In this document: one piece after another, positions 1 through 8,341 of the stretch
Position numbering within the stretch: position 1 is the stretch's first letter
Layout of the letters: every line of letters begins with the position of its first letter
Source: Clostridiales bacterium
GTDB taxonomy: Bacteria > Bacillota > Clostridia > Oscillospirales > Oscillospiraceae
Direction of reading: 5' to 3'
Length of the DNA: 64,000 nt
Assembly: GCA_012521555.1 (NCBI GenBank)
Contig: JAAYMC010000038.1
Location: 1-64,000, forward strand
Position numbers and translations under genes: made by a program
Notes under the pieces: model-generated
The model's database searches: none
Told to the model about the DNA's origin: nothing
Seen by the model: only the letters and a program-made list of their open reading frames with translations

Positions 1-1
1 A

Positions 2-337
2 TATCGCGGGAAAGAGGAAGTGGAACTTGGCCGGCGTTACATTGAAGCCCACTGGAAGGAACCTTATAATGCCGATAAAACGGCAAAAGCAGCATGTCTC
101 AGTAAATCCCACTTCACAAAACTGTTTAAGAAGCATACCGGCGTAACTCCGCGGGAGTATTACTTGAATTATAAAATAAGCAAATTAAAGGAAAAACTTC
201 TGGATACCAACCTGTCTGTTTCCCAGGCCTTTGCCGCCTGTAACATGGATTATAACGGCTATTACGCGAGAATCTTCAGAGAAAAAACCGGCATCTCCCC
301 CTCCGATTACCGGAAATTGCACGGTCAAAAACTATAA
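2..337 (+). CDS. AraC-family transcriptional regulator, C-terminal HTH domain (5' truncated by window edge)
   Basis: Frame is open to the left edge; AraC-type double HTH signature (AKAACLSKSHFTKLFKKHTGVTPREYYLNYKISKLKEKLLDTNLSVSQAFAACNMDYNGYYARIFREKTGISPSDYRK). Confidence 0.85.
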   Translation, partial: YRGKEEVELGRRYIEAHWKEPYNADKTAKAACLSKSHFTKLFKKHTGVTPREYYLNYKISKLKEKLLDTNLSVSQAFAACNMDYNGYYARIFREKTGISPSDYRKLHGQKL

Positions 338-345
338 AATGATGA

Positions 346-603
346 TTTCTCTATGCTATCGTGGAAAACGACGAGCCTACCGCCGGCTCATCCTCTGCCC
401 CCCGGAATCTGACTGCGGTTTCCGGTGACGGACAGGTAACGCTGATCTGGGATCCTCCCCAAAGCGACGGAGGTCACACAATCACCCATTACGAAGTATC
501 CTGTGACAATGGCGAGACATGGGTTAAGCTGTGTCCAACAGTACCATATAGTTATAGCCAGTTCCACACCATAAAGGAGAGCCTTCCTGAAGCACGGGAA
601 TGA
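346..603 (+). pseudogene. Fibronectin type III domain remnant
   Basis: Reads SAPRNLTAVSGDGQVTLIWDPPQSDGGHTITHYEVSCDNGETWV (FN3). In-frame stops lie immediately upstream (340-345), with no signal peptide or further domain. Confidence 0.5.
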
Positions 604-700
604 TTCTCCTCCCTATTTTTATAAATGCAATCAATTATTTCCGTTCTTCCCATCAGAATTTAGCCGATGAATTGATATGGCAGCCTTGTTACCGGAATAA

Positions 701-738
701 AAAACAACCCTGTAATCATTGGATTACAGGGTTATTTT
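701..738. terminator. Bidirectional rho-independent terminator
   Basis: AAAACAACCCTGTAATC-att-GGATTACAGGGTTATTTTTT: near-perfect hairpin flanked by A and T runs, just downstream of the minus-strand tRNA. Confidence 0.8.
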
Positions 739-739
739 T

Positions 740-813
740 TGGCAGCGGGAGAAGGATTCGAACCCTCACAAACAGAGTCAGAGTCTGTCGTGCTACCCTT
801 ACACAATCCCGCT
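740..813 (-). tRNA. tRNA-Gln (anticodon CTG), CCA encoded
   Basis: Reverse complement AGCGGGATTGTGTAAGGGTAGCACGACAGACTCTGACTCTGTTTGTGAGGGTTCGAATCCTTCTCCCGCTGCCA; acceptor AGCGGGA/TCCCGCT, anticodon loop CTCTGAC, GGTTCGAATCC T-arm, encoded CCA. Confidence 0.93.
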
Positions 814-913
814 ATACTCTTTTTTCTTCGCATGAGCTTTTTGCTCTCGCAGGTATAGAATATAGCATCTTAAGCGAAATATGTCAAGCAGTTTTTACTC
901 ATTATTTGATACT

Positions 914-1885
914 TTATTTGATGCTTCCCTTTTCCAGTTCCCTTGCGCGCCGTTTTTGCTCGAGCAGTGTGTTGCGCTCCCAGAACACGCCGTCGTAATA
1001 GCCCTGAATAGCGGGATTCGCTTCCGCCAGCTCGAGGCGCTTTTGCGCGAGCGCGCAGTAGGACGCTTCGCGCTCAATGCAGATAAAGCGGCGGCCAAGC
1101 TTTTTCGCCACGACGGCGGACGTGCCCACCCCGCCGAACGGGTCGAGGACGAGGTCGCCCGGATTGGAGCTGGCGAGGATGAGCTTGGCCATGAGCTTTT
1201 CAGGCTTTTGCGCCGGGTGGTCCGTGTTTTCCGGCATGGACCAGTACGGGATGGATATGTCGTCCCAGAAGTTTGAGGGGTATGTGTCGCGGAAGCGCCC
1301 GCCGTCCGTCTCCATCCAGTCCTTCGGCCGGCCGTTTTCGCGGTACGGCGCAATGACGCGCCGGCGCTGCATCACGGCGCGCACATTAAACGTGTATGTA
1401 TCGGACACCGTGGCAAACCAGATGTCCTCCAGCGCGTTCTTCCAGTTTTTCAGCGCGCCGCGCCCCTTCTCCCGCTGCCACGTAATGCGGCTGCGCACCG
1501 TAAAGTACTCCCCCAGCAGGCTCCCGATGATCAGGCTTGAGACCCAGTCGCAGCAGACGTAGACGGACGCCGTCTCCTTGAGCGTCCGGCGCACGGCATC
1601 CAGCCACGCGCGCGTAAAATCGGCGTAGTCGGACGCGCCCATCTTGCGGAACACGCGCGTGCCGTACGTCTTGCTGAGGTTGTACGGCGGGTCGACGATG
1701 AGCAGGTCGACGCAGCGCTCCGGAAGGCGCCCGAGCGCTTCAAACGCGTCCCCGAGGATAATACGGTTTTCCGGCAAGCCGTCAATTTCACAGGGCTTTA
1801 TGCACTGCTCAAGGCAGCACGCCTCTTCCTCCCGGGTCAGCCGAAGCGTCCTGTTTCGCGGCGCTCTCTGTTTATCTCTTTCCAT
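914..1885 (-). CDS. DNA methyltransferase (N6-adenine/N4-cytosine, DPPY-first order)
   Basis: Motif IV VDPPYNL precedes the SAM motif VLDPFGGVGTSAVVAKKLGRRFICIE; HPAQKPEKLMAKLI motif between them. Confidence 0.9.
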   Translation of the reverse strand: MERDKQRAPRNRTLRLTREEEACCLEQCIKPCEIDGLPENRIILGDAFEALGRLPERCVDLLIVDPPYNLSKTYGTRVFRKMGASDYADFTRAWLDAVRRTLKETASVYVCCDWVSSLIIGSLLGEYFTVRSRITWQREKGRGALKNWKNALEDIWFATVSDTYTFNVRAVMQRRRVIAPYRENGRPKDWMETDGGRFRDTYPSNFWDDISIPYWSMPENTDHPAQKPEKLMAKLILASSNPGDLVLDPFGGVGTSAVVAKKLGRRFICIEREASYCALAQKRLELAEANPAIQGYYDGVFWERNTLLEQKRRARELEKGSIK

Positions 1886-1960
1886 CTTCCGCTCCTTATG
1901 GCAAGCGTTTTGGCCGTGTCTATCCTACCACAAAGCGCGCCGGCGCACAACGCCGCGCCG

Positions 1961-1988
1961 TTGACACGGCGAAACTTTACTCTATAAT
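1961..1988 (+). promoter_or_regulatory. Sigma-A type promoter upstream of metallopeptidase gene
   Basis: TTGACA-16 bp-TATAAT, 34 bp before the ORF at 2023. Confidence 0.75.
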
Positions 1989-2022
1989 GAGAAGGGTATG
2001 AAAAACACAAAGGAGCCGCGTT

Positions 2023-2430
2023 ATGATCACGATAGACGAGATGCAGGCGATGCTCGACGAGCTCGTCGAGGAGATACCGGAAGAGCTGCTCAGTGACCTC
2101 AACGGCGGCATCGTCCTGCTCGACGAGGCGAAGCTGCACGTAAAAAGCGTGGACGACGATTTTTTCGTCCTCGGCGAGTACAACGCCGGCGGCCCGCTGG
2201 GGCGCTACATCACCCTGTACTACGGCTCCTTCATGCAGGTGTACGGCCACGAAAACCGCGCGCGCATCAAGCGCCGCCTCCGCAAGACGCTGCGCCACGA
2301 GCTGCGGCACCACATCGAGTCCCTCGCCGGCGTGCGCGACCTGGAAGAGGAAGACGCCGTATACATCGCGCGCTATCTGGAGAGAAAACAGGAAAAATTA
2401 GAGCAGGAGTATGACATTGACGAGAGATGA
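2023..2430 (+). CDS. Metallopeptidase family protein (HExxH zinc protease-like)
   Basis: HExxH motif in LRHELRHHIESLAG; short acidic protein typical of the family. Confidence 0.75.
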   Translation: MITIDEMQAMLDELVEEIPEELLSDLNGGIVLLDEAKLHVKSVDDDFFVLGEYNAGGPLGRYITLYYGSFMQVYGHENRARIKRRLRKTLRHELRHHIESLAGVRDLEEEDAVYIARYLERKQEKLEQEYDIDER

Positions 2431-3031
2431 TTTTCGCACGCGCCGGCCGAACGTCATCGGCGCAGAGAGATACAAGAGATTTGCCGTTTTTGTGCCCATC
2501 GTGGACTCCGGCGGCGCGCCCGCCCTTCTCTTTGAAAAACGCGCCGAATCGCTGCGGCAGCAGCCCGGCGAAATCTGTTTCCCGGGCGGGCGCATCGAGG
2601 CGTCGGAGAGCCCCGAAGCGTGCGCCGTGCGCGAGACGAAGGAGGAGCTTTTAGTCCCCGACGAAAGTATTGAGATATACGGCCCCGGGGACCTTTTCGT
2701 CTCCCCCTTCAACTTTGTCATCCACCCGTATATCGGGCGCCTTAACGGCTACGACGGGCGCTTTAACCCCGACGAGGTGTCTGAGACGTTTTCCGTCCCC
2801 CTCGACTATTTCAGGACGCACGAGCCGGAGAAGTTTTACTGCCCCGTCATCACCACGCCGAAGGGCGATTTCCCCTTCGCGCGCATCCCCGGCGGCAGGC
2901 ACTATAAATGGCACGTCGGCTCGCAGGAAGTCCTGTTTTACCATTACGACGATGAGCACCTGATCTGGGGCATCACGGCGCAGATTGCCCGCTCCGCCGT
3001 GCGGCTCATCGATATATACCGCCTCGCTTAA
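2411..3031 (+). CDS. NUDIX hydrolase, CoA pyrophosphatase-like
   Basis: Nudix box GGRIEASESPEACAVRETKEELLV; overlaps the preceding ORF by 20 bp. Confidence 0.88.
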   Translation: MTLTRDDFRTRRPNVIGAERYKRFAVFVPIVDSGGAPALLFEKRAESLRQQPGEICFPGGRIEASESPEACAVRETKEELLVPDESIEIYGPGDLFVSPFNFVIHPYIGRLNGYDGRFNPDEVSETFSVPLDYFRTHEPEKFYCPVITTPKGDFPFARIPGGRHYKWHVGSQEVLFYHYDDEHLIWGITAQIARSAVRLIDIYRLA

Positions 3032-3081
3032 TTTCCATCATGCAGCAGCTTGTGTTGAATGAGATTTTCAAATAAGCTAAG

Positions 3082-3118
3082 AAAACAGCTCGGAGGCAAA
3101 TCCTCCGAGCTGTTTTTT
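3082..3118. terminator. Bidirectional terminator between convergent genes
   Basis: AAAACAGCTCGGAGGcaaatCCTCCGAGCTGTTTTTT. Confidence 0.88.
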
Positions 3119-3127
3119 AGTCCCTTT

Positions 3128-3481
3128 TCATTTCTTCAGCGCCGCTTCCCATTCCTCTTCTTTAAATCCCACTAAAACGAAATCGTCCGAGACGAGGATG
3201 GGGCGCTTGACGAGCATCCCGTCCGTGGCAAGCAGGTCAAACTGCTCGTCGTCCGTCATGTCCTTGAGCTTCTCTTTGATGCCATGCTCCCGGTACGGGA
3301 TGCCGCTCGTGTTCCAAAAGCGCTTGAGGGGCAGGCCGCTTTTAAAGTGCCAGGCGCGCAGCTCCTCGGCCGTGGGGTTGTCCTTTTTTATGTCGCGCTC
3401 AGTAAATGCGAAACCGCGCTCAATGAGCCACTGCCGCGCCTTGCGGCAGGTGGTGCACCGCGGGTAACAGACAAACAGCAC
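3128..3481 (-). CDS. ArsC/Spx/MgsR family protein
   Basis: N-terminal CYPRCTTCRKARQWL (CxxC) and C-terminal VKRPILV motif. Confidence 0.85.
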   Translation of the reverse strand: MLFVCYPRCTTCRKARQWLIERGFAFTERDIKKDNPTAEELRAWHFKSGLPLKRFWNTSGIPYREHGIKEKLKDMTDDEQFDLLATDGMLVKRPILVSDDFVLVGFKEEEWEAALKK

Positions 3482-3503
3482 GGGGCAGGCCTCCTTCCCT
3501 ACT

Positions 3504-4310
3504 TTAGACCTTCAGCTCAAAGTCGACTTCAATCCCGAAATGGTCGCGCAGCGCTCGGCGAAGCTCCTCCTGCGTTGAAAGGGTCGTTTCTGTCGTCGTG
3601 CCGTTTTTATGTACGCGCATGACGTTGTTCATGATGGTAATGGCGCCGTCTTCCGTCGTGATGTTCACCATGCGCACCATCCTAAAGCCGGACATCTTGC
3701 TCTTGGCCTGATACTCGTTGAGGGCGAGGAAATCAATCGGGTCGACGGGCGCTTCCGAAAACTGCAAAAGGCGCTCGTTTCCGCTGTCCGTCGCGCGGCA
3801 GAGCACCGTGTCGCCGCCGGACTTGTCGAAGAAGAAGCGCTGCCCGTCCGACAGCTGCTCGGCGGGATTGTCAAGCTCCAGCGCGCTGTGCGGGGCGGGG
3901 CCGCCGAAGCCGACGTCAGCGAAGTACCGCACGCCATCGATGGTGACGATGGTGGCGCGGTGGGACAGGGGCGACACCCGCCGCATGGACGCCCTGACGA
4001 CGCGGACGGCGATGGGATAGCAGTCAAAGCCGATATCTTTGAGCAGCGCGTAAAACAGGGCGTTGAGCTCAAAGCAGTATCCGCCGCGGCGGCGCGTGAC
4101 GATTTTATCGAAGAGCGACGCCGTGTCAAGCGGGATATCCGCCCCGGCGTCGTACACGTCGAGGTTTTCAAAGGGGACATGCGTCAGGTGCGCGCGGATG
4201 AGGGCGTTGAGCGTCTCAAGGTCCGGGCTGACCGCGCCCTCGTAGCCGATGCGCTTTAAGTAGGCCTCGCGGTCGGGCAGCGGCGCGTAGATGGGTTCAA
4301 AATCGAACAT
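3504..4310 (-). CDS. Arylamine N-acetyltransferase
   Basis: RRGGYCFELN catalytic Cys motif, HVPFENLDVY, DVGFGG. Start chosen at the ATG after GGAGGACTGTC (MFDFEPIYAPL). Confidence 0.88.
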   Translation of the reverse strand: MFDFEPIYAPLPDREAYLKRIGYEGAVSPDLETLNALIRAHLTHVPFENLDVYDAGADIPLDTASLFDKIVTRRRGGYCFELNALFYALLKDIGFDCYPIAVRVVRASMRRVSPLSHRATIVTIDGVRYFADVGFGGPAPHSALELDNPAEQLSDGQRFFFDKSGGDTVLCRATDSGNERLLQFSEAPVDPIDFLALNEYQAKSKMSGFRMVRMVNITTEDGAITIMNNVMRVHKNGTTTETTLSTQEELRRALRDHFGIEVDFELKV

Positions 4311-4324
4311 GACAGTCCTCCAAT

Positions 4325-4356
4325 ATCTCTTCTTTTTATAATCTCTTCTTTTTATA
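4325..4356. repeat. Perfect 16-bp tandem duplication upstream of the N-acetyltransferase gene
   Basis: ATCTCTTCTTTTTATA repeated twice head-to-tail. Confidence 0.9.
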
Positions 4357-4396
4357 GCACGCTTTCCCCCTTCGCCCCTTTTCGGCGCGGCAAAGG

Positions 4397-4425
4397 TTGA
4401 AAGTCGTCGCCTCCGGCAGTATAAT
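4397..4425 (+). promoter_or_regulatory. Sigma-A type promoter upstream of small Cys protein gene
   Basis: TTGAAA-17 bp-TATAAT, about 43 bp before the ATG at 4468. Confidence 0.75.
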
Positions 4426-4467
4426 CTATTTATACCACAAAGACCAGTCGTTTTGGGGAGGTAAAAC

Positions 4468-4686
4468 ATGCTGTTTAACCGCCGTATCGCGCCGTCCTGC
4501 GCCTACTGCCGCCACGGGAGCGCCATCGGAAACGGCGAAATCGCGTGCGTCAAGCGCGGCATCATGCTCGAGGGCGGATGGTGCAGAAAATTCGCCTACG
4601 ACCCGCTCAAGCGCGAGCCGGAACGCTGCGCGCCTCCCCCGCCCATCCTGCTTCCCGACAAGGAAGAGGAGACGTTCGTTCTTTAA
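4468..4686 (+). CDS. Small cysteine-containing hypothetical protein (72 aa)
   Basis: Consensus promoter and GGAGG RBS; CAYCRHGSAIGNGEIACVKRGIMLEGGWCRKF Cys pattern. Confidence 0.7.
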   Translation: MLFNRRIAPSCAYCRHGSAIGNGEIACVKRGIMLEGGWCRKFAYDPLKREPERCAPPPPILLPDKEEETFVL

Positions 4687-5141
4687 TCCAGACTACATAA
4701 CCGGCCCGTCACGCCGCCGTGCTCTAAATCGAGCACGGCGTATTTTTTATGCGCGGCGCTGCCGGGGTTGACGACGAGCAGCCCGTCCGTATCCAGCAAA
4801 AGCGGCCGGTGCGTGTGCCCGAAGGCGAGCACGCGCGCGCCGCTGAAGTGCGCGGCGTTGAGCACGGCGTCAAGCCCCATCTTCACGCGGTAGCGGTGCC
4901 CGTGTGTGATGAAGAAGCGCACGCCTTCGATTTCAAACACGGCGTTTTCCGGCTCCTTGGCGAACATGTCGCCGTTTCCCCTGACGCTTTTGAGGGCGAG
5001 GCGGGGAAAGGCGCAAAGCACTTCGGCGCAGTCGGACGTATAATCTCCCAAGTGCAAAACGAGGTCCGGCGCGTTTTCCTGTATCGCGTCGAGCATGGGC
5101 TGGACGGCACCGTGAGAATCGGAAAAAACGAGGATTTTCAT
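4683..5141 (-). CDS. YfcE/MJ0936-type metallophosphoesterase
   Basis: VFSDSHG, HLGDY, VRGNGD, THGHRY, FGHTHRP motifs. Confidence 0.9.
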   Translation of the reverse strand: MKILVFSDSHGAVQPMLDAIQENAPDLVLHLGDYTSDCAEVLCAFPRLALKSVRGNGDMFAKEPENAVFEIEGVRFFITHGHRYRVKMGLDAVLNAAHFSGARVLAFGHTHRPLLLDTDGLLVVNPGSAAHKKYAVLDLEHGGVTGRLCSLD

Positions 5142-5255
5142 TCATCGGCTCCTTCGCTGTCCATTCACCACATTCAAAGTCGGGAATATACTGATTTAGG
5201 ACCGAACCCGCCGGCGAAAAGCCGATGGGGTCACGCTCTTTGAAAGGATGGTCTC

Positions 5256-5525
5256 ATGGACAAAAACTTTGAAAAGATGGCGCAGGAACTGCTCAATTCC
5301 CCCGCCGCTTCCAAATTGTCCGGTAAAAAAAGCGAGCTTGAGAAGCTGATGCGCTCGCCGGAAGGCAAAACGATACAGAATATGCTCAGCGGCCAGGAAC
5401 AGCACATCATGCAGGCCGTCAGCCGCGGCGATATGGATGTGATCAAAAGCACCGTCTCAAAAATTCTCCAGACACAGGAAGGCGCAAAGCTGGCCGAACA
5501 GATCATGAAAATGATGCAGAAATGA
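5256..5525 (+). CDS. Small hypothetical protein (89 aa)
   Basis: GAAAGGATGGTCTC-ATG context; first of three co-directional closely spaced ORFs. Confidence 0.65.
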   Translation: MDKNFEKMAQELLNSPAASKLSGKKSELEKLMRSPEGKTIQNMLSGQEQHIMQAVSRGDMDVIKSTVSKILQTQEGAKLAEQIMKMMQK

Positions 5526-5556
5526 CGTACTTAGCTCAAACGCTGGGAGGTGCTCT

Positions 5557-5958
5557 ATGAGCGAGCTAGAAGAAAGACTCAACCAGATTCTTTCGTCGCC
5601 GGAGGATATGGAACGCATCATCGGAATCGCCCGCACACTCGCCGCGTCAACCGGCGCCGGCACGGATTCGAGGCAGAGCACGCAGTCACCTTCCGGCAGC
5701 TCCACGCCCTCCGGCGGCCCGGATCTGTCGTCGCTGACGGCGATGATCGGCAATATCGACCCGAATATGTTCCGGCTGCTCAACCGCGTCGTCACCGAAA
5801 TGAGCGCGGGAGGGAACGACAAGGCGGCGCTGTTTAACTCCATCAAACCGTACTTAAGGGAAGACAGGCGCGATAAGATTGACAAGGCCGTCAGCGTCGC
5901 GAAGATCGCGAAACTCGCGCGCGCGGCCCTCGCGGAACTGACAGAAGGAGGCCTGTGA
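5557..5958 (+). CDS. Hypothetical protein (133 aa)
   Basis: GGGAGGTGCTCT-ATG RBS; overlaps the next ORF by 4 bp. Confidence 0.65.
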   Translation: MSELEERLNQILSSPEDMERIIGIARTLAASTGAGTDSRQSTQSPSGSSTPSGGPDLSSLTAMIGNIDPNMFRLLNRVVTEMSAGGNDKAALFNSIKPYLREDRRDKIDKAVSVAKIAKLARAALAELTEGGL

Positions 5959-6407
5959 TGTACAACCGCTATATCGGAAACACAGGCCGCGTCATCCGCG
6001 TGGAGGAGGCGCCGCCCCCTCCCCCGCGCGGCGGCATCCACCACCGGCCGCCGCCTCCACCGCCTCCGCCGGAAGAGCCTCCGCCGCCTCCCCCGCCAAG
6101 TGCGGCGCACGCACCGCCGAAACCGGGCGGCGCCTGGCAGAGCAGCGGGTTTAAATCGTTTCCCAGCGCCTTCACCTCGCCGCGAAGCGGCGGGGCGCTG
6201 TCCGGCCTGCTGAAAAACTTTTCAGGCGGCCTCAGGGACGGCCCCAGCTTCCTCAAGGGGCTGCTGGGCAATCTCCCCTTCGGGCTTGACCTCGGCGATA
6301 TCCTGCTCCTCCTCCTGCTCCTGTTCTTCTACATAGAAAGCGGAGACGAGGAATTCCTCATCATCCTCGCCTTCCTCGTCTTCAGCATCGTAAAAGAAGG
6401 AAAGTGA
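5955..6407 (+). CDS. Proline-rich protein with hydrophobic/acidic C-terminus
   Basis: PPPPPRGGIHHRPPPPPPPPEEPPPPPPP run, then GLDLGDILLLLLLLFFYIESGDEEFLIILAFLVFSIV; translationally coupled to the previous ORF. Confidence 0.65.
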   Translation: MMYNRYIGNTGRVIRVEEAPPPPPRGGIHHRPPPPPPPPEEPPPPPPPSAAHAPPKPGGAWQSSGFKSFPSAFTSPRSGGALSGLLKNFSGGLRDGPSFLKGLLGNLPFGLDLGDILLLLLLLFFYIESGDEEFLIILAFLVFSIVKEGK

Positions 6408-6437
6408 TTCTTCCCGCTTGCCAAAGCGGGAAGAATC
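6406..6437. terminator. Inverted repeat between convergent genes (possible terminator, no U-tract)
   Basis: GATTCTTCCCGCTTtgccAAAGCGGGAAGAATC. Confidence 0.5.
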
Positions 6438-6443
6438 GCTCTG

Positions 6444-7187
6444 TCAGCGTATCGCGGCGGGATTTGTCCCGTCCGGCAGCGCAAACACGCTTTCGTCCGG
6501 AGCGGACAAGCTCAGGTCGGACGACGTCATCGTATACACAAGGCGCTCGCCGTCATACTGCTCGGCCTCGACGAGCAGGCCGCTCGTGGCGGAGACGTAG
6601 CAGCGCGTTTTGTACCCCAGCTCGCCGAGTGTGTATTCGACGAAAATGCACAGCTCGCCGTTGTGGCGGACCGTGCCGGCGTCTTGTATGGCGTCTTCGT
6701 CGAGGGCGACGATGTCCTCGTACGTGAGGATCATCGCGTCCTCGTCCGAGGATTTCGCGTCCGCCGTGAAATACTCCTTATCCCCTTCGTACCAGATGTA
6801 GCGGCTTTCCCCCGCCGTCAGGACGAAGCGGCGCCCGCCGGGGCCGGAGATTGAGGCATAAGACGCGTTTTCCCCGACGGCGCTTTCGATTGTATACTCC
6901 GCGAATCCGGTGCCGTAATAGAGCCTTACGTGGATGGTGCGCGCGTACGCTTTCGGCCTTTCAAGCGCGGCGACGACGGCCCGGATGTTTTCCCGCGTGA
7001 CGGCGACGGCCTCCCCCTCGCCCGCGGGCTTGCCTCCGGGCGCGGGGCTGAGAACCGACTGCCTGTCCGGCAGCGCGTACCGGACGCTTAAACGATTTAA
7101 GCGCAATAAGGCCACGCCCAGCGCGAGGACAAGCACGATCAGCGCCAGCCCCGAGAACGTAATTAAGCGTAGTCTTTTTGCGCTCAT
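6444..7187 (-). CDS. Membrane-anchored hypothetical protein
   Basis: Single N-terminal TM (LITFSGLALIVLVLALGVALL) then a soluble domain; adjacent to a co-directional TagO-like gene. Confidence 0.6.
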   Translation of the reverse strand: MSAKRLRLITFSGLALIVLVLALGVALLRLNRLSVRYALPDRQSVLSPAPGGKPAGEGEAVAVTRENIRAVVAALERPKAYARTIHVRLYYGTGFAEYTIESAVGENASYASISGPGGRRFVLTAGESRYIWYEGDKEYFTADAKSSDEDAMILTYEDIVALDEDAIQDAGTVRHNGELCIFVEYTLGELGYKTRCYVSATSGLLVEAEQYDGERLVYTMTSSDLSLSAPDESVFALPDGTNPAAIR

Positions 7188-7190
7188 AGA

Positions 7191-8309
7191 TTATCGCTCC
7201 GAGTCCCCTTCGTCTTTTGTCTCGCCCTCATGCTTCTCTTCGCGGCGCGCTCTTCTGGCGGGAGGGGTTCCGCCCTTGAGGAGGAAAACGCCTAAGAGCC
7301 CCGCCACGAACACGGCGGCGAGGAAAATGATCGCCCGCATTTCGCCGTTTGTCGTAATCACGACGGCGGACAAGCCTAAAATCCCGCTGATGGCGTACGC
7401 GATGGCGACGGCCTGCTTTTGCGAAAAGCCCATGTCGATCAGGCGGTGGTGGAAATGGCCGCGGTCGGGACGCATGGGGTTTTTCCCCGTGAGGATGCGG
7501 CGGGTGAAGGCGAAGACCGTGTCAAACAGCGGCAGCCCCACGACGAGCAGGGGCACGACGAACGTGATAATCGCGTAAAACTTAAACAGGCCGATAATGG
7601 ACGCCGTCGCGAGGACGTAGCCGAGCAGCAGCGCGCCCGTATCGCCCATGAAGATTTTCGCGGGGTTGCGGTTGTACGGCAGAAAGCCGACGCACGCGCC
7701 TGCCAGCGCCGCCATGAGGATGGCGACGGACAGGTCCGCCACGACGACGGAAATCACGAGCATCGTAAACGACGCGATGGCCGAAACGCCCGCGGCGAGA
7801 CCGTCGAGCCCGTCGATGAGGTTGACGGAGTTCGTTATCGCCACAATCCAGAGAACCGAGACGGGGACGGACAGGACGCCGAAGGAGAGGTACGCGTTTT
7901 CCGCCCAGAAAATCGGGTTGGAGATAATTCTGATGACGACGCCGTGGTAGACGGCGATGAGCGCCGCCACAATCTGAACGACGAACTTGACAAGCGCCGG
8001 CAGCGGCACGATATCGTCGATGACGCCGACGATGACGACCACGACGCAGCCGAGCAGAATCCCCTGCATCTCGCGGTCAATCGTGCCGAAGAGGACGACG
8101 CTCAGGAGAAACCCGAGGAAAATCGCGAGCCCTCCCAGCCGCGGAATCGGCCTCGTATGGACGCGGCGCGCTTCGTTCGGGACGTCGATGGCGCCGACGC
8201 GCTCGGCGAAGGACTTCACCAGCGGCGTCGCCACATACGTTATCAGGAATGCCGCGGCGAGCGCGAGCCCGATTTGTATAAAAACATCGAATCGAACGTC
8301 AAATCCCAT
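7191..8309 (-). CDS. Undecaprenyl-phosphate GlcNAc-1-phosphate transferase family (MraY/WecA/TagO-like)
   Basis: GGLAIFLGF, DDIVPLPALVKF, NSVNLIDGLDGLAAGVS, FMGDTGALLLGY, GHFHHRLIDMGFS motifs with multiple TMs. Confidence 0.9.
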   Translation of the reverse strand: MGFDVRFDVFIQIGLALAAAFLITYVATPLVKSFAERVGAIDVPNEARRVHTRPIPRLGGLAIFLGFLLSVVLFGTIDREMQGILLGCVVVVIVGVIDDIVPLPALVKFVVQIVAALIAVYHGVVIRIISNPIFWAENAYLSFGVLSVPVSVLWIVAITNSVNLIDGLDGLAAGVSAIASFTMLVISVVVADLSVAILMAALAGACVGFLPYNRNPAKIFMGDTGALLLGYVLATASIIGLFKFYAIITFVVPLLVVGLPLFDTVFAFTRRILTGKNPMRPDRGHFHHRLIDMGFSQKQAVAIAYAISGILGLSAVVITTNGEMRAIIFLAAVFVAGLLGVFLLKGGTPPARRARREEKHEGETKDEGDSER

Positions 8310-8341
8310 AACCTACTCCATAAAGCCGGTCTACACCCTCG

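Noticed and set aside
6008-6110. Possible CRISPR or VNTR-like repeat
   Set aside because: Only CCN-codon proline runs, not spaced repeats with unique spacers.
5969-6271. Minus-strand 100-aa poly-Gly ORF (GGGGGGGSSGGGGGGGG)
   Set aside because: Reverse complement of the polyproline tract; no RBS, and the plus-strand ORF is better supported.
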